Assembly (NCBI RefSeq): GCF_025141935.1
Contig: NZ_CP081120.1
Span: 1,240,001 to 1,304,000, forward strand
From: Sulfitobacter sp. S190
GTDB lineage: Bacteria > Pseudomonadota > Alphaproteobacteria > Rhodobacterales > Rhodobacteraceae
Reading direction: 5' to 3'
Length of the DNA stretch: 64,000 nt
Part shown: positions 7,560-17,850 of the stretch, in pieces
How the letters are laid out: every line of letters starts with the position of its first letter
Position numbering within the stretch: the first letter of the stretch is position 1
Notes under the pieces: model-generated
Told to the model about the DNA's origin: nothing
Database searches by the model: none
Seen by the model: the letters and a program-made list of their open reading frames with translations, nothing else
Made by a program: the position numbers and the translations under genes

Positions 7560-8633
7560 ATGGCCGTCAGCAAAGAATCGATCATCAGCGCGTTGGAGCG
7601 CATCCAGTTGCCCGACGGGCGCAGCCTTGTGGCCCATGACATGGTGCGCGCGCTGACGGTCGAGGGAGACCGGGTGCGGTTTGTCATCGAGGCCCCCGAT
7701 GCGGATGTGGCCCGCGCGATGGGGCCGATCCGCGACGCGGCTGAGAAGCTGGTGGCCGATCTGCCGGGGGTGAGCCAGGCAAGCGTGGCGCTGACGGCCC
7801 ACGGCCCCGCCGCCAAGCCCGCAGCCCCCCCCAGCCTGAAGATCGGGGGGCACCCCAAGCCGCAGGAAGGCCCGACCAAGCCATCGGGCGTCCAGCGCAT
7901 CATCGCCATCGGGTCCGGCAAGGGCGGCGTTGGCAAATCGACGGTCAGCTCCAACCTCGCGGTGGCGCTGGCGAAACAGGGGCGCAAGGTGGGGCTTCTG
8001 GATGCCGACATCTATGGGCCGAGCCAGCCGCGCATGATGGGTGTCAACAAGCGCCCGGCCAGCCCGGACGGCAAGACGATCATTCCGCTCCAGTCCCACG
8101 GTGTGACGCTGATGTCGATCGGGTTCATGATGGAAGAGGGCAAGGCCGTTGTCTGGCGGGGCCCGATGCTGATGGGCGCGCTGCAACAGATGCTGGGGCA
8201 GGTGGAATGGGGCGAGCTGGATGTGCTGCTGGTCGATCTGCCGCCCGGAACGGGGGATGTGCAGTTGACGCTGTGCACCAAGTCCGAGCTGACTGGCGCG
8301 ATTGTCGTCTCGACCCCGCAGGATGTGGCGCTGATCGATGCGCGCAAGGCGCTCGATATGTTTGCCACGCTGAAAACGCCGGTGCTGGGCATGATCGAGA
8401 ACATGTCGACCTTTGTGTGCCCCGATTGCGGATCCGAGCACCAGATTTTCGGGCGCGGCGGGGTGATTGCCGAGGCGGAAAACATCGGGGTGCCCTTGTT
8501 AGGGGCCTTGCCGATCGATCTGGAGACGCGGCTGGCGGCGGACGGGGGCACGCCGGTGGCGGCGGGTGAGGGGCCGATGGCCGACGCCTTTGCGCAGATC
8601 GCCAGAGGTCTGATCGACGGCGGTATGGCCTGA
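7560..8633 (+). CDS. mrp: Mrp/ApbC-family P-loop iron-sulfur cluster carrier
   Basis: A 357-residue cytoplasmic protein. An N-terminal MIP18/DUF59-type domain (about residues 1-90) precedes a deviant Walker A motif GSGKGGVGKST near residue 118, the LLDADIYGPSQPRMMG signature, DLPPGTGDVQL, and a CPDC motif that in Mrp/NBP35 proteins binds a bridging Fe-S cluster. Members assemble or carry Fe-S clusters for apoproteins. The start at 7560 is set by AGAGGAG nine bases upstream; an in-frame ATG at 7551 directly follows that sequence with no spacing, so it is unlikely. It appears monocistronic, with the convergent membrane-protein gene ending 9 nt away. Confidence 0.9.
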   Translation: MAVSKESIISALERIQLPDGRSLVAHDMVRALTVEGDRVRFVIEAPDADVARAMGPIRDAAEKLVADLPGVSQASVALTAHGPAAKPAAPPSLKIGGHPKPQEGPTKPSGVQRIIAIGSGKGGVGKSTVSSNLAVALAKQGRKVGLLDADIYGPSQPRMMGVNKRPASPDGKTIIPLQSHGVTLMSIGFMMEEGKAVVWRGPMLMGALQQMLGQVEWGELDVLLVDLPPGTGDVQLTLCTKSELTGAIVVSTPQDVALIDARKALDMFATLKTPVLGMIENMSTFVCPDCGSEHQIFGRGGVIAEAENIGVPLLGALPIDLETRLAADGGTPVAAGEGPMADAFAQIARGLIDGGMA

Positions 8634-8642
8634 AGCCGCCCG

Positions 8643-9413
8643 TCAGGCGCGCGGGCGCACGTTCTGTATCAGGCGGGCGTAAAGGGCCGAGAGCACGCTG
8701 AAGATCAACAGCCCTTCGACGATGGTCAGCGGCAGTTCAACCGCCACCGCAGCCGTGGTGGCGCGTTGGGCCAGCAGCTGGATCGTGCCGGTCAGCGCGG
8801 TGCTGATGAGCGTGAGGGCGACCGCCACGGCCCAAAGCGTGCGCGACACACCTGCGGTGCGGGTCCAGCTGTCGGCGAGCGAGAGCGGGCGGCCAACGGC
8901 GGCGGCGGGCAGGATCAGGCTGAGCCGCAGCGAGAGCCACAGCACAACCGCGTGGGCCGCGAAGCTGACGATAAGCATGGTGAGGGTGCTGGGCTGCGGG
9001 CTGCCTGCGCCGCCGCTGACCGTGGCCACCAGAAGAGGCATGACGATGGCGACGCTGAAGCCCAGTTGGATGAGGCCCAGAAGGACGACCCGCCACAGAT
9101 AGCCGTACATCATCGACAGATCGAGCGGCCTGTCCTTTGCCTCGCGCAGGGTATGACGGTGCCACAGGATTGCCATGAGCGCGTAGCTGAGCACGAAGCC
9201 GATCATCAGGAGCGCGGTGCCCAGAACATTATCGGCACTGCCGGAAAGCCGCTCGAACGAGCTGCGCAGTAAAAGGTCGGGCATGGTGGCGGCGGCCGCC
9301 AGCGCGATCAGCAGCATCAGGCACAGGGCAGGCGCGATGGTGCGCACCGTGCCCAGCGGATGCCGGAGAAGCAGGTGCGTGGCGTCACGCAAAAGGCTGA
9401 TGGCGGCGGTCAA
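8643..9413 (-). CDS. Multi-pass membrane protein of unknown function
   Basis: A roughly 256-residue protein with about six hydrophobic segments, resembling in length and topology the glycerophosphoryl-diester-phosphodiesterase membrane-domain-like proteins, but I see no defining motif. No ATG begins before the first membrane helix. The best start is a TTG at 9411-9413, preceded by AAGGAA with an 8-nt gap, giving an N-terminus LTAAISLLRDATHLLLRHP. An ATG 156 nt further upstream (9569) would add 52 Arg/Pro-rich residues that look non-coding and would run into the regulatory region of mraZ. The start is therefore uncertain, the frame is not. Confidence 0.65.
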   Translation of the reverse strand: MTAAISLLRDATHLLLRHPLGTVRTIAPALCLMLLIALAAAATMPDLLLRSSFERLSGSADNVLGTALLMIGFVLSYALMAILWHRHTLREAKDRPLDLSMMYGYLWRVVLLGLIQLGFSVAIVMPLLVATVSGGAGSPQPSTLTMLIVSFAAHAVVLWLSLRLSLILPAAAVGRPLSLADSWTRTAGVSRTLWAVAVALTLISTALTGTIQLLAQRATTAAVAVELPLTIVEGLLIFSVLSALYARLIQNVRPRA

Positions 9414-9524
9414 AGGGGCGGCTTCCTTGCTTTGTGCCAGTGTCGCTGACCTGCCTGCCAAGTTCAAGGTGCCGTTCCCGCGGCCGCCGCAATGTCGCCG
9501 ACGGGCAGGGGACGGGTGCCGGGA

Positions 9525-9558
9525 TGGGAAATCATGGGCAGCACGGGATTTGATGGGC
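9525..9558 (+). promoter_or_regulatory. Candidate MraZ-box array
   Basis: Four G-rich boxes with near 10-bp spacing: TGGGA at 9525, TGGGC at 9535, CGGGA at 9544 and TGGGC at 9554. MraZ represses the dcw operon by binding TGGGN repeats separated by 5 bp, so the spacing fits. A further pair, TGGGA at 9667 and TGGGC at 9677, has the exact 10-bp period, and single TGGGA boxes lie at 9591 and 9627. The 9667 pair is 30-45 bp before a TATAGT that could be a -10. The region is far (over 450 bp) from the mraZ start, so the call depends on a long leader. Confidence 0.4.
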
Positions 9559-9724
9559 GCGGGGGTCACAAGCGGCGCGATTCACGAAATTGGGAGGTGG
9601 AATTGCCGATGTGCGTCGGAACGAATTGGGAACATGCCGTGGCAGGGTGGATGTGCCGAAAAAAAGTGGGAATTTATGGGCCGAAATTTCTGCGGGCCGT
9701 TTTGGCACAAGATATAGTTGTTCA

Positions 9725-10082
9725 GTTGGCCTGACTGCCCATCATCAAGGAAAAACGGGGTGACCTCTCTGTGTCTTTCCTGTGCGAAAGCGGGCGTTTT
9801 AACTGTATTTTCGACGAACTGACGAAAAAAACTGTTGTCACCCATGAATTCCCGTGGCATCCCTTGTTCATCGGATGAGAGCGGGACAACGGGGCACCAA
9901 ACGACCCCACGCAATAATAAAACTCTAGCAGGTTTCATACAGGCACCTCGATTTCATCAGACCAAGAGATCCGGCGCGCGGGCGAGCAGACATCCCCCCA
10001 TGTGGCGCGCGCAGTCGGACTTCCCCGCACAGCGGGAACGGGCGGCGGGTTGATCAGTGGCAGCAGATCAACCCGCCGTTTC
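9725..10082 (+). ncRNA. Long untranslated leader of the dcw operon, UpsM-like
   Basis: The 736 nt between the membrane-protein gene (9413) and mraZ (10150) contain no convincing gene on either strand. Rhodobacter sphaeroides has an unusually long mraZ leader from which the abundant sRNA UpsM is released by termination before mraZ. Here the position, the A/T-richer non-coding sequence and a terminator-like hairpin at 10043-10078 match that layout. A possible -10 (TATAGT, 9713-9718) lies at the left end but lacks a good -35, so the 5' end given is a guess. Other structure inside: TTTTCG/CGAAAA around 9810-9830 and a GGGTGAC/GTCACCC pair near 9752 and 9837. Homology to UpsM is inferred from context, not sequence. 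Confidence 0.45.
10043..10081 (+). terminator. Strong hairpin before mraZ, candidate leader terminator
   Basis: A 13-bp perfect stem (CGGCGGGTTGATC at 10043-10055 with its complement at 10066-10078) and a 10-nt loop are followed by only TTT. It ends 69 nt before the mraZ start. The stem is strong but the U-tract is short, which suits partial termination, releasing a leader RNA while allowing read-through into the dcw genes. Confidence 0.55.
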
Positions 10083-10149
10083 CACATCCGGGGACAAGAC
10101 AACGCGCCAGAAATTTGCACCGACGGGTGCGCAGGCAGGGACATACAGC

Positions 10150-10653
10150 GTGAGCCGCAGGTTCAGAGGCGAAAGCCAGCATAAGGTCGATACGAAGGGG
10201 CGGGTGTCTATCCCGGCCTCTTTTCGGCGTGTGCTGGAGGCCGGTGATCCGAACTGGAAGTCCGGTGAGACGCCCGAGTTGGTCATCGTCTACGGTGACC
10301 ATCGCCGCAAATACCTCGAATGCTATACCATGGCGGCCATCGACGAGGTGGACGACAAGATCGACGCGCTGCCGCGCGGCTCGATGGAGCGCAAGATGTT
10401 GCAGCGCCTGTTCCATGGCCAGTCGTTTCCCACGACTGTCGATGAAACCGGCCGTCTGGTCCTGCCCATCAAGCTGCGCCAGAAGATCGGTCTGGAGAAC
10501 GAGGCCTTTTTCATCGCGGCGGGCGATACGTTCCAGATCTGGAAGCCCGAGACCTACGACACCGAAGAGCGGGCGCGTGAAGACGAGTGGTTGGACAATC
10601 TGCCCGAGGACTTCGATCCGATGGCGTTTCTGGACGCCTCGACAGGGGATTGA
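10150..10653 (+). CDS. mraZ: Transcriptional regulator MraZ
   Basis: A 167-residue protein with two SpoVT/AbrB-like halves. The first carries [15 protein letters not shown] (about residues 12-26), the second [14 protein letters not shown], the duplicated DxxGRxxxP signature of MraZ. MraZ forms a ring-shaped oligomer that binds TGGG repeats and represses its own dcw operon. I place the start at GTG 10150 (VSRRFRGES), nine bases after GCAGGG, since this is the conserved MraZ N-terminus; an in-frame ATG at 10057 lies inside the leader hairpin and would add 31 unconserved residues. It is the first gene of the cluster and its stop overlaps rsmH. Confidence 0.92.
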   Translation: MSRRFRGESQHKVDTKGRVSIPASFRRVLEAGDPNWKSGETPELVIVYGDHRRKYLECYTMAAIDEVDDKIDALPRGSMERKMLQRLFHGQSFPTTVDETGRLVLPIKLRQKIGLENEAFFIAAGDTFQIWKPETYDTEERAREDEWLDNLPEDFDPMAFLDASTGD

Positions 10654-11648
10654 TGGGAATGGCTGCCACCGAGACCCCATCCGCCCCCCACATACCGGTC
10701 CTGCTGCGCCCGATCCTTGCGGCTGTGGCGCCGGTTGAGGGTGTCTGGCTTGACGGTACGTTCGGGGCGGGCGGCTATACGCGCGGTTTGCTGGATGCGG
10801 GTGCTGCACGGGTGATCGCAGTGGACCGCGACCCGCTGGCGTTCGAGATGGCCGCGCCCTGGGCCGGAGACTACGGCGACCGGCTGGTGATGCAGCAGGG
10901 CGTGTTTTCCAGGATGGACAGCTATGCGCAGGACCTCGACGGGGTGGTTCTGGATCTGGGTGTGTCGTCGATGCAGCTTGATCTGGCGGAGCGCGGATTT
11001 TCGTTCATGCGGGACGGGCCGCTCGACATGCGGATGAGCCAGGACGGGCCTTCTGCGGCGGATCTGGTCAATGAGGCGAGCGAGGAAGAGCTGGCCAACA
11101 TCATATTCCTGTATGGGGAAGAGCGCGCCAGCCGCCGCATCGCCAAGGCGATTGGCCGCGCGCGCGCCGAGGCGCCGATTACCCGCACGCTGGAACTGGC
11201 AGCCCTTGTGGAGGGGTGTCTGCCCCGCGCCAAGCCCGGCCAGAGCCATCCCGCCACACGCACGTTTCAGGCGCTGCGGATCGCGGTCAACAACGAGTAT
11301 GGCGAATTGTTCGAGGGGCTGATGGCCGCCGAACGGGCGCTGAAACCGGGCGGGCAACTGGCAGTCGTGACGTTCCATTCGGTCGAGGACCGGATGGTAA
11401 AGCGGTTTTTGACGGCGCGGGCGGGCACCGGCGGCAATGCCAACCGGTTCGCCCCCGAAATCGAACAGGAGCCACCGGCCTTTACGGTGGAAAAGCGCAA
11501 AGCCATCGGGCCTGACGCGGAAGAGCTGGCGCAGAACCCGCGCGCGCGGTCGGCGAAACTGCGCGTGGCGCGGCGCACCGATGCACCCGCGGGCGAGATT
11601 GACGCCAGAGCCGTCGGGATGCCGATGATGCGGGAGAGCAAGACATGA
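10653..11648 (+). CDS. rsmH: 16S rRNA (cytosine-1402-N4)-methyltransferase RsmH
   Basis: A 331-residue SAM-dependent methyltransferase (formerly MraW) that modifies C1402 in the ribosomal P site. The SAM-binding motif [15 protein letters not shown] is near residues 34-48, followed by [18 protein letters not shown], and the C-terminal [10 protein letters not shown] and [14 protein letters not shown] blocks diagnostic of the family. The ATG at 10653 overlaps the mraZ stop by one base; a second in-frame ATG two codons on is possible. Length is normal. The 3' end overlaps ftsL by 4 nt, as in most dcw clusters. Confidence 0.95.
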   Translation: MGMAATETPSAPHIPVLLRPILAAVAPVEGVWLDGTFGAGGYTRGLLDAGAARVIAVDRDPLAFEMAAPWAGDYGDRLVMQQGVFSRMDSYAQDLDGVVLDLGVSSMQLDLAERGFSFMRDGPLDMRMSQDGPSAADLVNEASEEELANIIFLYGEERASRRIAKAIGRARAEAPITRTLELAALVEGCLPRAKPGQSHPATRTFQALRIAVNNEYGELFEGLMAAERALKPGGQLAVVTFHSVEDRMVKRFLTARAGTGGNANRFAPEIEQEPPAFTVEKRKAIGPDAEELAQNPRARSAKLRVARRTDAPAGEIDARAVGMPMMRESKT

Positions 11649-11995
11649 GAACGGTGATGTATGTTCTGACGGCGCTGGCCGTCATCGGGCTGGCATTCTG
11701 GGCCTACCGCGAAAACTATGCCACGCAGGCGGCGCTGAGCCAGACCGACAAGTTGCATCTGGAAATCCGGCAGTCCCACGCGCGTCTGGCCGTGTTGCGC
11801 GCGGAGTGGGCCTATCAGAACCGTCCAGACCGGTTGCGCGATCTGGCCGAGATCAATTTCGAACGGTTGCAGCTGTTGCCGTTGCACCCCGACCAGTTCG
11901 GGAGCGTCGAGCAAGTGCAATATCCACCAGCGCCGTTGTTCCCGATCACCGAAGGCATCGACGTGTCGGGCGCCAACGGGGAGAACCCGCTATGA
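11645..11995 (+). CDS. ftsL: Cell division protein FtsL
   Basis: A 116-residue bitopic membrane protein: short N-terminus, one transmembrane helix (about residues 4-20), then a periplasmic heptad-rich segment ending in [15 protein letters not shown], a typical FtsL ending. FtsL pairs with FtsB and FtsQ in the divisome and helps activate FtsWI. FtsL is poorly conserved, so the call leans on position between rsmH and ftsI and on topology. Starts and ends overlap its neighbours by 4 nt (ATGA). Confidence 0.9.
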   Translation: MRTVMYVLTALAVIGLAFWAYRENYATQAALSQTDKLHLEIRQSHARLAVLRAEWAYQNRPDRLRDLAEINFERLQLLPLHPDQFGSVEQVQYPPAPLFPITEGIDVSGANGENPL

Positions 11996-13785
11996 TCCGC
12001 ACACCGCTGCGCCCGCTGGCGCGTATTCTCGAGGCGCGCGAAAAGGGCGAGAACCCCGATGCGATCGAGCGCGAGAACAAGCGTATCCGGCACGAGCAGA
12101 TGCGCGACCAGTCGCGGATGCGTGCCGAGGGCCGGTTGCTGGTGCTGGGTGTCTTTTTCTTTTGTGCCTTCAGCGTCGTGGGCGCGCGGATGGGGCTGTT
12201 GGCCGTGTCCGAACCGGTCGAGCCGCGGGCGCAGGCGCCCGGATCGATCATTTCCAACACCCGCGCCGACATCGTCGATCGCAATGGCAATATCCTTGCC
12301 ACCAACATGGATACCCACGCGCTTTATGCCCAGCCGCCCCATCTGATCGATCCGCAGGGATCGGCCGAAAAGCTGGCGGCGATCTTTCCCGATGTGAACA
12401 AGGACCGCTTGCTCAAGGATTTCACGGGCAAGCGCAAGTTCCTGTGGGTGAAGAAGAAAATCAGCCCCGAGCAGATGCAGGCCGTGCACGATATCGGCGA
12501 TCCGGGATTGTTGTTCGCGCCCCGTGACATGCGGCTTTATCCCAACGGGTCGCTGGCGGCGCACGTGATGGGCGGGGCCAGTTTTGGCCGCGAGGGCGTG
12601 CGTGCGGCAGAGGTGATCGGGGTGGCCGGTGTCGAGAAATATTTCGACGACTACCTGTCCGATCCCGAAAACGCGGGCAAGCCGCTCAAGCTGAGCCTCG
12701 ATCTGTCGGTGCAGGCCGCGGCGGAGCGGGTTCTGTGGGGCGGCATGAAGTTGATGAACGCCAAGGGCGCGACCTCGATCCTGATGGATGTGAAAACCGG
12801 CGAGATCATCTCTGTCGCGTCGTTGCCGTCGTTCGATCCCAACAACCGGCCCCGTCCGGCGGTGGAGGGCGATCCGTCGGACAGCCCGCTGTTCAACCGG
12901 TCGGTGCAGGGGGTGTACGAGCTGGGCTCCACCTTCAAGATTTTTGCCGCCGCGCAGGCGATGGAGCTGGGATTGGTCAATGCCAATACGGTGATCGATA
13001 CCAAGGGGCCGATGAAGGTCGGCGGCCACCGTATCGGCGAATTCCGCGGCAAGAATTACGGCAAGCTGACGGTGAGCCAGATCATCGAGAAATCATCGAA
13101 CCGCGGCACCGGACGGTTGGCGCTGATGATCGGCAAGGAGCGCCAGAAGGAGTTCCTGCAAAGCCTTGGTCTGTTTGAAAAAACACCGTTCGAGATTGTC
13201 GAGGCGTCGGGCGGGCGGCCGTTGTTGCCGAGCCGGTACACGGATCTGTCGGCGGTGACGATTTCCTATGGCCACGGCATTTCCACCACGGCGATGCATT
13301 TGGCGGCGGGCTATGCCGCGATTGCCAACGGGGGCCGTGTGGTCAAGCCGACGCTGATGAAACAGGACGGCCCGCAACTGGGCCCGAGGGTGATGAGCGA
13401 GCGCGTCGCTGCCGCGTCGCGGGCGATGCTGCGCGATGTGGTTGCCGGCGACGATGGCACCGCGACCTTTGCCGAGGTCCCCGGCTATTTCGTGGGGGGC
13501 AAGACCGGTACTGCCGACAAGCCCAAACCGCGCGGTGGCTATTACAAGGACAAGACGATCACCACATTTGCGTCGATGTTCCCCACGCATGATCCCAAAT
13601 ACGTGCTGATTGTGACGCTCGATGAACCCATCGAGACGTCGAGCGGCAAGCCGCGCCGCACCGCTGGTTGGACCGCCGTGCCCGTCGCGGCAGAGATGAT
13701 CCGCCGCGTCGCACCCTTGTTGGGGATGCGTCCGGCAGTTGAACCAAAGCCCATTGGTGGTGTAACACTGACCAGCAGCAACTAA
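11992..13785 (+). CDS. ftsI: Peptidoglycan D,D-transpeptidase FtsI (PBP3)
   Basis: A 597-residue class B penicillin-binding protein that cross-links septal peptidoglycan together with FtsW. One N-terminal membrane anchor lies near residues 46-64, followed by the PBP dimerisation domain (IVDRNGNILATN) and the transpeptidase domain. Catalytic motifs are all present: STFK with nucleophile S313 and K316, SSN at 368-370, and KTG at 504-506. The ATG at 11992 overlaps the ftsL stop by 4 nt. The cytoplasmic N-terminus is long (about 45 residues) and basic, as in other alphaproteobacteria. Confidence 0.96.
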   Translation: MIRTPLRPLARILEAREKGENPDAIERENKRIRHEQMRDQSRMRAEGRLLVLGVFFFCAFSVVGARMGLLAVSEPVEPRAQAPGSIISNTRADIVDRNGNILATNMDTHALYAQPPHLIDPQGSAEKLAAIFPDVNKDRLLKDFTGKRKFLWVKKKISPEQMQAVHDIGDPGLLFAPRDMRLYPNGSLAAHVMGGASFGREGVRAAEVIGVAGVEKYFDDYLSDPENAGKPLKLSLDLSVQAAAERVLWGGMKLMNAKGATSILMDVKTGEIISVASLPSFDPNNRPRPAVEGDPSDSPLFNRSVQGVYELGSTFKIFAAAQAMELGLVNANTVIDTKGPMKVGGHRIGEFRGKNYGKLTVSQIIEKSSNRGTGRLALMIGKERQKEFLQSLGLFEKTPFEIVEASGGRPLLPSRYTDLSAVTISYGHGISTTAMHLAAGYAAIANGGRVVKPTLMKQDGPQLGPRVMSERVAAASRAMLRDVVAGDDGTATFAEVPGYFVGGKTGTADKPKPRGGYYKDKTITTFASMFPTHDPKYVLIVTLDEPIETSSGKPRRTAGWTAVPVAAEMIRRVAPLLGMRPAVEPKPIGGVTLTSSN

Positions 13786-13802
13786 ATCAAGAGTTCCGCC
13801 AT

Positions 13803-15284
13803 ATGGACCATCAGGCCAAGCCATTGACATCGTTGGGCCTGACCGCCCGTGGTGGCGCAAATCCCGACATCACGGGAATCGCCGTCGACAGCCGCGAGGT
13901 CAGGGAGGGGTCTCTTTTTGCCGCCTTGCCGGGCAGCCGCGTGCATGGCGCGGAGTTCATCCAGTATGCGCTGCGCATGGATGCCGCCGCGGTTCTGACC
14001 GATGCGGAGGGGGCGTTGATCGCCGCCGATGTGCTGGCCGGATCGGGGGTTGCCGTGGTGATCACGGATGCCCCGCGCGAGGCGCTGAGCCGCGCCGCCG
14101 CGCTGTGGTTCGGGATGCAGCCCGCCACGATGGTTGCGGTCACCGGCACCAACGGCAAGACGTCCGTTTCGACCTTCGTGCGCCAGATCTGGATCGAGAT
14201 GGGGCTTGCTGCGGTCAATCTGGGCACCACGGGTGTCGAGGGCGCGTGGCAGGCCCCGTTGGCCCATACGACGCCCGAGCCGATCACCCTGCACCGCAGT
14301 CTGGCCGCTGCCGCCCGCAACGGCATCACCCATGCCGCGATGGAGGCGTCCTCGCACGGGCTGGACCAGCGGCGGCTGGACGGGGTGACGCTGCGCGCGG
14401 CGGGCTTTACCAATTTCACGCAGGACCATCTGGATTATCACGAGACGTTCGAGGCCTATTTCGACGCCAAGGCGGGGCTGTTTGCCCGCGTGCTGCCCGA
14501 AGACGGCACCGCGGTCGTCAATATCGACGACGCCAAGGGGACCGAAATGGCCGCCATTGCGCGGGCGCGGGGTTGCGAGGTGGTGAGCGTGGGCCGCGAC
14601 GGCGGCGATCTGCACCTGACCGGCCAGCGGTTCGACAGCACGGGGCAGGATCTGCTGTTCCGTTTCCGCGGCAAATCCTACCAGAAGCGTCTGAACCTGA
14701 TTGGCGGTTTTCAGGCCGATAACGTGTTGCTGGCGGCGGGGCTTGTCATCGCTTGCGGCGCCGATGCAGACGAGGTGTTCGATATGATCCCCCATCTGAC
14801 GACCGTGCGGGGCCGGATGCAGTTGGCCGCGACCCGTGATAACGGGGCGGCGGTTTTCGTGGACTATGCCCATACCCCCGATGCGGTGGCCACGGCGCTG
14901 CGGGCCATGCGGCCGCATGTGATGGGCCGTCTGGTGGCAATTGTGGGCGCGGGCGGTGACCGTGACGCGGGCAAGCGGCCCCTGATGGGGCAGGCGGCGG
15001 ACCGCAATGCAGATGTGGTATTCGTCACCGATGACAATCCGCGAAGCGAAGACCCCGCGAGCATCCGCCATGCGGTGTTGGAAGGGGCACCCGATGCGAC
15101 CGAGGTGGGCGACCGCGCCGAGGCGATCCTGCGCGGGGTCGATGCGTTGGGCCCCGGTGACGCGCTGTTGATTGCCGGTAAGGGGCACGAGACAGGGCAG
15201 GTCGTTGGCGACGACATCCTGCCGTTTGACGATGTGGAGCAGGCCAGTGTGGCCGTCGCCGCGCTGGAAGGAAAAATGACATGA
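13803..15284 (+). CDS. murE: UDP-MurNAc-tripeptide synthetase MurE (meso-DAP adding)
   Basis: A 493-residue ATP-dependent Mur ligase that adds the third stem-peptide residue to UDP-MurNAc-L-Ala-D-Glu in the cytoplasm. The P-loop VTGTNGKTS is near residues 114-122. The DNPRSEDP motif near residue 411 is the known determinant for meso-diaminopimelate, so the cell wall should be DAP-type. The C-terminal glutamate-ligase domain ends with AGKGHETGQ, typical of MurE. It starts 17 nt after ftsI and overlaps murF by 4 nt. Confidence 0.96.
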   Translation: MDHQAKPLTSLGLTARGGANPDITGIAVDSREVREGSLFAALPGSRVHGAEFIQYALRMDAAAVLTDAEGALIAADVLAGSGVAVVITDAPREALSRAAALWFGMQPATMVAVTGTNGKTSVSTFVRQIWIEMGLAAVNLGTTGVEGAWQAPLAHTTPEPITLHRSLAAAARNGITHAAMEASSHGLDQRRLDGVTLRAAGFTNFTQDHLDYHETFEAYFDAKAGLFARVLPEDGTAVVNIDDAKGTEMAAIARARGCEVVSVGRDGGDLHLTGQRFDSTGQDLLFRFRGKSYQKRLNLIGGFQADNVLLAAGLVIACGADADEVFDMIPHLTTVRGRMQLAATRDNGAAVFVDYAHTPDAVATALRAMRPHVMGRLVAIVGAGGDRDAGKRPLMGQAADRNADVVFVTDDNPRSEDPASIRHAVLEGAPDATEVGDRAEAILRGVDALGPGDALLIAGKGHETGQVVGDDILPFDDVEQASVAVAALEGKMT

Positions 15285-16708
15285 GCCTTTGGACCGCCGC
15301 AGAAGCCGCTGCCGCCACGGGGGGGCAGGCGACCGCAGACTGGGCCTGTGACGGGGTGTCCATCGACACGCGCACCTTGCAGCCGGGTGATCTTTTTGTC
15401 GCGCTCAAGGCCGCGCGCGATGGCCACGAATTCGTGGCCGGCGCGTTGGAAAACGGGGCGGGGGCCGTGCTGGTGACGCATGTGCCGCCCGGCGTGCCGC
15501 AGGATGCGCCGCTTCTGGTGGTGCCGGATGTGCTGGCGGCGCTGGAGGCGTTGGGGGCTGCCGCGCGGGCACGCACACAGGCCAAGGTGATGGCGATCAC
15601 CGGGTCGGTGGGCAAGACCTCGACCAAGGAGATGCTGCTGTCGATCCTGTCGGATCAGGGCCGCACGCATGCCTCTGTCGACAGCTACAACAACCATTGG
15701 GGTGTGCCGCTGACGCTTGCGCGGATGCCTGCGGACACCGAATTCGCGATCATCGAGATCGGCATGAACCACCCGGGCGAAATTGCCCCGCTGGCCCATC
15801 TGGCGCGGCCCGATGCGGCGATGATCACCACCGTGGCTGCCGCCCATCTCGAAGCGTTTGACGACATCACGGGGATCGCGCTGGAAAAGGCGAGCATTTT
15901 CGATGCGCTGCCGATCGGCGCCCCTGCGGTTTACAACGCGGATGTCGAAACCTCGGCCATTCTGGCGGCCAAGGCGCATGACAAGCGTCTGCACGGCATT
16001 GCCTTTGGTGAGCACGGGTTCGATTACAAGGTGCTGGACGTGGCGATCCGCGGCGACACCACCATCGTGCGCGCGCAGGCCGATGATACGCCGCTGCTGT
16101 TCAAGCTGGCCACGCCGGGGCGTCATTTTGCGATGAACGGTCTGGGGGCGCTGGCGCTGGTGGCAGCCATCGGTGCCGATCTGGGCCAGGCGGTGGCCAG
16201 CATCGGGCGCTGGACCCCCTACAAGGGGCGCGGCGTGCGCGAGATCATCCAGCTCGACCCTGTCGAGGCCGAACAGCGCCTGAGCCTGATCGACGACAGC
16301 TATAACGCCAATCCCACGTCCATGGCCGCATCGCTGGAGGTGCTGGCAGGGGCGGAGACGACCGACGGCGTGGGGCGCATCGGCGAGGGCCGCCGCATCG
16401 CGATTTTGGGCGATATGAAGGAACTGGGCCCGGATGCGGTGGCGTTGCATGCGGGGCTGGCGCATCTGGAGGCGACACAGACGCTTGACGTGATCCACTG
16501 TGTCGGCCCGCTGATGCAGTCATTGCACGATCTGTTGCCCGACGCCCAGCGGGGCGCGCGCGTGCAGACGGCAGAGGCGCTGATCGAGGGGCTGCGCGGG
16601 ACGCTTGATGCCGGTGACGTTGTGTTGGTCAAGGGATCGCTGAGCATGAAACTGGGACTGGTCGTTGACGCCATCCGCAAAATGGGCCATCCGGTTACGG
16701 ACATGTGA
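15281..16708 (+). CDS. murF: UDP-MurNAc-tripeptide-D-Ala-D-Ala ligase MurF
   Basis: A 475-residue Mur ligase that attaches D-Ala-D-Ala to the UDP-MurNAc-tripeptide, the last cytoplasmic precursor step. The P-loop ITGSVGKTSTKEM is near residues 107-119, the central domain contains IIEIGMNHPGEI, and the C-terminal domain has DDSYNANPTSM, both characteristic of MurF. The start overlaps murE by 4 nt. A 59-nt gap to mraY follows, slightly larger than elsewhere in the cluster. Confidence 0.95.
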   Translation: MSLWTAAEAAAATGGQATADWACDGVSIDTRTLQPGDLFVALKAARDGHEFVAGALENGAGAVLVTHVPPGVPQDAPLLVVPDVLAALEALGAAARARTQAKVMAITGSVGKTSTKEMLLSILSDQGRTHASVDSYNNHWGVPLTLARMPADTEFAIIEIGMNHPGEIAPLAHLARPDAAMITTVAAAHLEAFDDITGIALEKASIFDALPIGAPAVYNADVETSAILAAKAHDKRLHGIAFGEHGFDYKVLDVAIRGDTTIVRAQADDTPLLFKLATPGRHFAMNGLGALALVAAIGADLGQAVASIGRWTPYKGRGVREIIQLDPVEAEQRLSLIDDSYNANPTSMAASLEVLAGAETTDGVGRIGEGRRIAILGDMKELGPDAVALHAGLAHLEATQTLDVIHCVGPLMQSLHDLLPDAQRGARVQTAEALIEGLRGTLDAGDVVLVKGSLSMKLGLVVDAIRKMGHPVTDM

Positions 16709-16767
16709 ATGCCCCCGCATAAAGGGGCAGGGCACAGCGGTGCCACAAGATTTGGTAAGGACACGTC

Positions 16768-17849
<1,082 letters not shown>

Positions 17850-17850
<1 letters not shown>

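Noticed and set aside
9414..10149. RNase P RNA (rnpB) in the gap before mraZ
   Set aside because: I looked for the GAGGAAAGTCC and ACAGAA core motifs of class A RNase P RNA and found neither.
13782..15188. Long minus-strand open frame antisense to murE
   Set aside because: Low-complexity His/Gly/Arg translation typical of the antisense frame of GC-rich genes; murE is unambiguous on the plus strand.
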